The translations under genes and the position numbers were made by a program. The notes under the pieces were generated by a model. The model did not search any database. It had not been told where the DNA came from and worked only from the letters and a program-made list of their open reading frames with translations. A DNA stretch of 64,000 nucleotides from Clostridia bacterium (GTDB lineage Bacteria > Bacillota > Clostridia > Lachnospirales > Lachnospiraceae): positions 1 through 64,000 of the forward strand of contig CAJTAT010000010.1 in assembly GCA_910574475.1 (NCBI GenBank). The letters run 5' to 3'. Positions 61,369 to 64,000 of the stretch are shown piece after piece; position 1 is the first letter of the stretch; every line of letters begins with the position of its first letter.

Positions 61369-62310
61369 TTACTGCTTTCGCAGGCTCTCATACACGTTCC
61401 TGGCCTGTAAAAGCTGCATCTCAAAATCCTGCTTATTTTTCTGCTCCATGCTCTGCAAAACAAGGCCTGCAAAGAAGGATTGAAGGCCTGCGATCAGCAC
61501 AAAACAGCAAACAATCAGCGTAGGGAATTTGGGAACCAGTCCCGTCTCAAAATATTCCACAAGTACTGGAATCAAAAACCCGCAACCTAGAACCAGCAAT
61601 ATCAGAGCCAGCAGAGAAAAGAAACTCAAAGGCTTATAATTTTTATACAGATTTAAAATGCGGGTTAACACTTTAAAGCCGTCGGAAAATGTATTCAGCT
61701 TCGACACACTGCCCTCCGGCCGATCCCGGTAATCAATGACCACATTGTCCACCTGCATATGCTTGTCCGCCGCATGGATACTCATCTCTGTCTCAATCTC
61801 AAAGCCCTTGGAGAGCACGGGGAAGGTCTTCACAAACTGATAATTAAAAGCCCGATACCCCGTCATAATGTCCTGAATGTTTGTGTCAAAAAAGCGGTTG
61901 ATACAATTTTTAACGAGAGTATTTCCAAAGTTATGGAAGGGACGCTTATTTTCTGTGTAATAAGTAGAGGAAAGGCGATCCCCTACCACCATATCTGAGC
62001 GTTCTTCCCTGATTTTACGCACCATCTCTGGAGCTGCTTCTGCCGGATAGGTGTCGTCTCCATCCACCACAAGATAAACCTCCGCGTCAATCTCCCGAAA
62101 CATTCTGCGGATTACGCTTCCCTTACCCTGCTGATGCTCATAGCGCACCACAGCTCCGGCCTCCCTGGCAATCTTGTCTGTTCCATCTGAGGAATTATTA
62201 TCATACACATAGACAATAGCCTCTGGAAGAACCCGCTTAAAATCTTCTACCACCTTCTGTACTGTCTTGCTTTCATTGTAACACGGAACAAGCACTGCTA
62301 TTTTATCCAT
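61369..62310 (-). CDS. Family 2 glycosyltransferase, DPM1/GtrB-like
   Basis: 313 residues. AVLVPCYNESKTVQKVVEDF (residues 5-24), YVYDNNSSDGTDK, the metal-binding LVVDGDDTYPAEAAPEMV and DIMTGYRAFNYQFV belong to the polyprenyl-phosphate sugar synthase group. Two C-terminal helices (about residues 225-285) anchor it. It should move a sugar from a nucleotide donor to undecaprenyl phosphate for use by a GT-C enzyme such as the one at 62329. GGAGG precedes the ATG at 62308-62310, 18 bp after that gene. Confidence 0.87.
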   Translation of the reverse strand: MDKIAVLVPCYNESKTVQKVVEDFKRVLPEAIVYVYDNNSSDGTDKIAREAGAVVRYEHQQGKGSVIRRMFREIDAEVYLVVDGDDTYPAEAAPEMVRKIREERSDMVVGDRLSSTYYTENKRPFHNFGNTLVKNCINRFFDTNIQDIMTGYRAFNYQFVKTFPVLSKGFEIETEMSIHAADKHMQVDNVVIDYRDRPEGSVSKLNTFSDGFKVLTRILNLYKNYKPLSFFSLLALILLVLGCGFLIPVLVEYFETGLVPKFPTLIVCCFVLIAGLQSFFAGLVLQSMEQKNKQDFEMQLLQARNVYESLRKQ

Positions 62311-62328
62311 GGAAGCCTCCGTTTCCCT

Positions 62329-63999
62329 CTATTCGCCCGTTTTTCCAGAGCGAAAAGGATCTTTCAAAATAATATAAAAAATCAACGGCGCACAGACAAT
62401 CAAAGGATAATGATACCTCATCTTGACTACAGGCCCTAAAAGTGTCGTGGCAAAATACATCGCCAGGGGGATGACCAGAATCAATCCTCCGTACTGTCTT
62501 CTGTAAAGCAGCAAAAGAAATGTAAACAATAACAGCCATGTATAGCTTCCCAGATTAAAGGTAGCTGCCACCACTGGTACCTTCTGAAAAGAAGCTTCAT
62601 TTCCTATCCTACGATAAAATTCTGACAGAGCAGAAAGCTTGGGAGTCATGACCACATCCACATCTTCCCGAAACTCTTTACAATAATACTCAAAATAATC
62701 TCTCCCCCGCTCTGTATCCTCGATAGAATTGCCGGGATACCAATATCCAAAGGTATTGGCCAGAAAAGAGTCTATATAAATCTTTTTATGTTTCATTCCC
62801 ACAGAAAACCAGGCTTTTAAAAAAGGTCCTGGATTGTCTGCAAATTTCTTCCCGTTAAAGGAAGCTTTCACCGGATCTGCAAACCGGGACAGATAAGACT
62901 GCATCCCTTCCTCCTCAATAATGGAGAGAAAGGCCATTTTTTCCTCCTGGGTAAGTCCCTGATAGTCCAGATTATAAACTCTTGCAGCAGACTGCATCAA
63001 TACGCTGCACATCTCACGAGGGTCGCTCTTTTCGATGCCCAAAAGCTGGTACACAGGTCCTGTATACAAAAGCCATAAGCTCACACAGATGGCGATTAAT
63101 ATTCCCATTCGCTTCCAGTATTTCCGAAAAATCCACAGGAAAAACGGAATACAGAGCAAAAACGTATGAAAGCCGTTATTTCGAAAGGCAAACAGAAAAA
63201 ATACACTCAAGCAAAAATATACTTGACGTCTCAGAGACAGGAAAAAACCTTCCTTATCCTCTGCCATCTGAAATATCTGTATCAGAAATACCGCAAACAA
63301 AGCGGAAAAAAGAGAATCCTTCGTGGCACACAGGGCCATCAGACTGTTCACCGGATGGAAAGCCAAAAACAAAAATGTTCCCACTTGCAGAAGCCAGGGC
63401 GCCTGACGTTTTTTCAGAAACAGGCATACATAAGCATACATTCCTGACATCAGGGCCATCTGCACAAGAGAATACAGAAGGGCTCCAGCGTTATTGGAAC
63501 CGAAGATTCCCTGTCCTGCCCGCATACAAATACCCAGCAAAAAAGTATGGAGAATGGGATGATGCCCTGTCACTGTCCCATCCACAAAGCTGACAAGCTG
63601 CCAACCACAGTCATAGGAGAAAATACCCGGCCAGGAAGCCAAAAGAACCGGCACCCAGGATAAAAATAGTAGCAGCCAGCAAAAAAGGTACCAGACATCT
63701 GATTCGCCTCGTTTGACCTTCTGTTCTGTCACTGCCCCATGCTTTGCCCACAATAAAAGGAATCCTGTACAGGCGCCAAAGAAAGGTGTGAGACAAAGGG
63801 CCGCCGGCAATGTATTTTTATTCCACACCGTATCTGTGTAGTTCAGAGAAAATCCCATGGAGGTCATTTCCGCAAAGAGAAATCCTCCAGCCAGACCAAA
63901 CAGACAGGTGCGCATATCTGGAGTTTTCTTCCAAAAATGCATGCACAGAAAGAAAAAAGAGCCAAATACAACCATATGGAAAACACTGTTGGAAAACAT
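62329..63999 (-). CDS. Large polytopic membrane protein (DUF6020/GT-C-like), possibly 5'-partial
   Basis: At least 556 residues; an ATG lies at 63997-63999, one base from the window edge, so it may be the start or an internal methionine. About 12 helices, with the segment WPGIFSYDCGWQLVSFVDG (about residues 125-143) and HHPILHTFLLG, resembling DUF6020-type and other GT-C-like membrane glycosyltransferases. It lies directly upstream of the GtrB-like enzyme that would provide a lipid-phosphate sugar donor. Function is inferred from topology and neighbours. Confidence 0.65.
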   Translation of the reverse strand: MFSNSVFHMVVFGSFFFLCMHFWKKTPDMRTCLFGLAGGFLFAEMTSMGFSLNYTDTVWNKNTLPAALCLTPFFGACTGFLLLWAKHGAVTEQKVKRGESDVWYLFCWLLLFLSWVPVLLASWPGIFSYDCGWQLVSFVDGTVTGHHPILHTFLLGICMRAGQGIFGSNNAGALLYSLVQMALMSGMYAYVCLFLKKRQAPWLLQVGTFLFLAFHPVNSLMALCATKDSLFSALFAVFLIQIFQMAEDKEGFFLSLRRQVYFCLSVFFLFAFRNNGFHTFLLCIPFFLWIFRKYWKRMGILIAICVSLWLLYTGPVYQLLGIEKSDPREMCSVLMQSAARVYNLDYQGLTQEEKMAFLSIIEEEGMQSYLSRFADPVKASFNGKKFADNPGPFLKAWFSVGMKHKKIYIDSFLANTFGYWYPGNSIEDTERGRDYFEYYCKEFREDVDVVMTPKLSALSEFYRRIGNEASFQKVPVVAATFNLGSYTWLLLFTFLLLLYRRQYGGLILVIPLAMYFATTLLGPVVKMRYHYPLIVCAPLIFYIILKDPFRSGKTGE

Positions 64000-64000
64000 G

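Noticed and set aside
1-64000. CRISPR array, tRNA, rRNA, integrase or transposase
   Set aside because: No regularly spaced repeats, cloverleaf-like or rRNA sequences, and no recombinase or transposase-like protein were recognised on either strand.

Overview
The window looks like a chromosomal segment of an anaerobic Firmicute of the class Clostridia, most likely a Lachnospiraceae gut bacterium. This is an inference from strong AGGAGG-type ribosome sites, class 1B PyrD with PyrK, FeoA/FeoB, tandem CotH proteins, NusG-paralogue (LoaP-type) antiterminators heading a polysaccharide operon, and a Spo0A-type DNA-binding domain. Almost every gene is on the minus strand; only a short island at 32.6-35.5 kb (a Spo0A-C-like regulator, feoA, feoB) is on the plus strand. 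No rRNA, tRNA or CRISPR array was seen.

Region A (about 32.1 kb down to position 1, minus strand) is one very long surface-polysaccharide operon. It begins with two tandem NusG paralogues. Next come a DegT-type aminotransferase and a PglC-like initiating sugar transferase, then a markedly A+T-rich block with a glycosyltransferase, an O-acetyltransferase, a Wzy-like polymerase, a first Wzx flippase and a GT-B-like transferase. A pseudaminic-acid-type nonulosonate pathway follows (pseB, pseC, aldo/keto reductase, SDR, spsF, pseI, pseG), interleaved with a hexapeptide acyltransferase, an ATP-grasp ligase, a BCCT quaternary-amine transporter and a PIG-L deacetylase. After that come rffA, two large membrane proteins, a glycosyltransferase, a second ATP-grasp ligase, an epimerase and a second flippase. 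The operon runs off the left edge with LicD, PEP mutase (aepX) and a nucleotidyltransferase, which points to a phosphonate-decorated glycan.

Region B (32.1-32.66 kb) is the control region. A near-perfect 23-bp inverted repeat (32121-32143 and 32362-32384) flanks about 220 bp of A+T-rich DNA holding one near-consensus sigma-A promoter. In this sequence the promoter points right, away from the 32-kb polysaccharide operon and toward the Spo0A-C-like gene and feoAB. Inversion would turn it toward the NusG paralogue and the polysaccharide genes. Two tandem Spo0A-box-like sites lie just outside the repeat. I infer a phase-variable switch in which an invertible promoter, a Spo0A-like regulator and antiterminators together decide expression. 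No recombinase gene is in the window.

Region C (35.6-49.4 kb, minus) is mostly housekeeping: purE-M-N-D with its own promoter, an M29-type aminopeptidase, small membrane proteins and VanZ, pyrE with its own promoter, an AAA/PD-(D/E)XK-type protein, pyrD-pyrK-pyrF and glmS.

Region D (49.4-64 kb, minus) is a second cell-surface glycan block. It holds glycosyltransferases, an LCP ligase, a WcaJ-type initiating transferase, a DUF4956/VTC/CotH/CotH cluster, GtrA, a pair of SMR-size flippase-like proteins, a GtrB/DPM1-like transferase and a large membrane protein cut by the right edge.

Three copies of a dispersed hairpin element share the core GGGATCTAGAACGAA. All three lie in intergenic gaps and in the same orientation (about 2.1, 42.2 and 56.2 kb). 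The two full copies show compensatory base changes in their stems.
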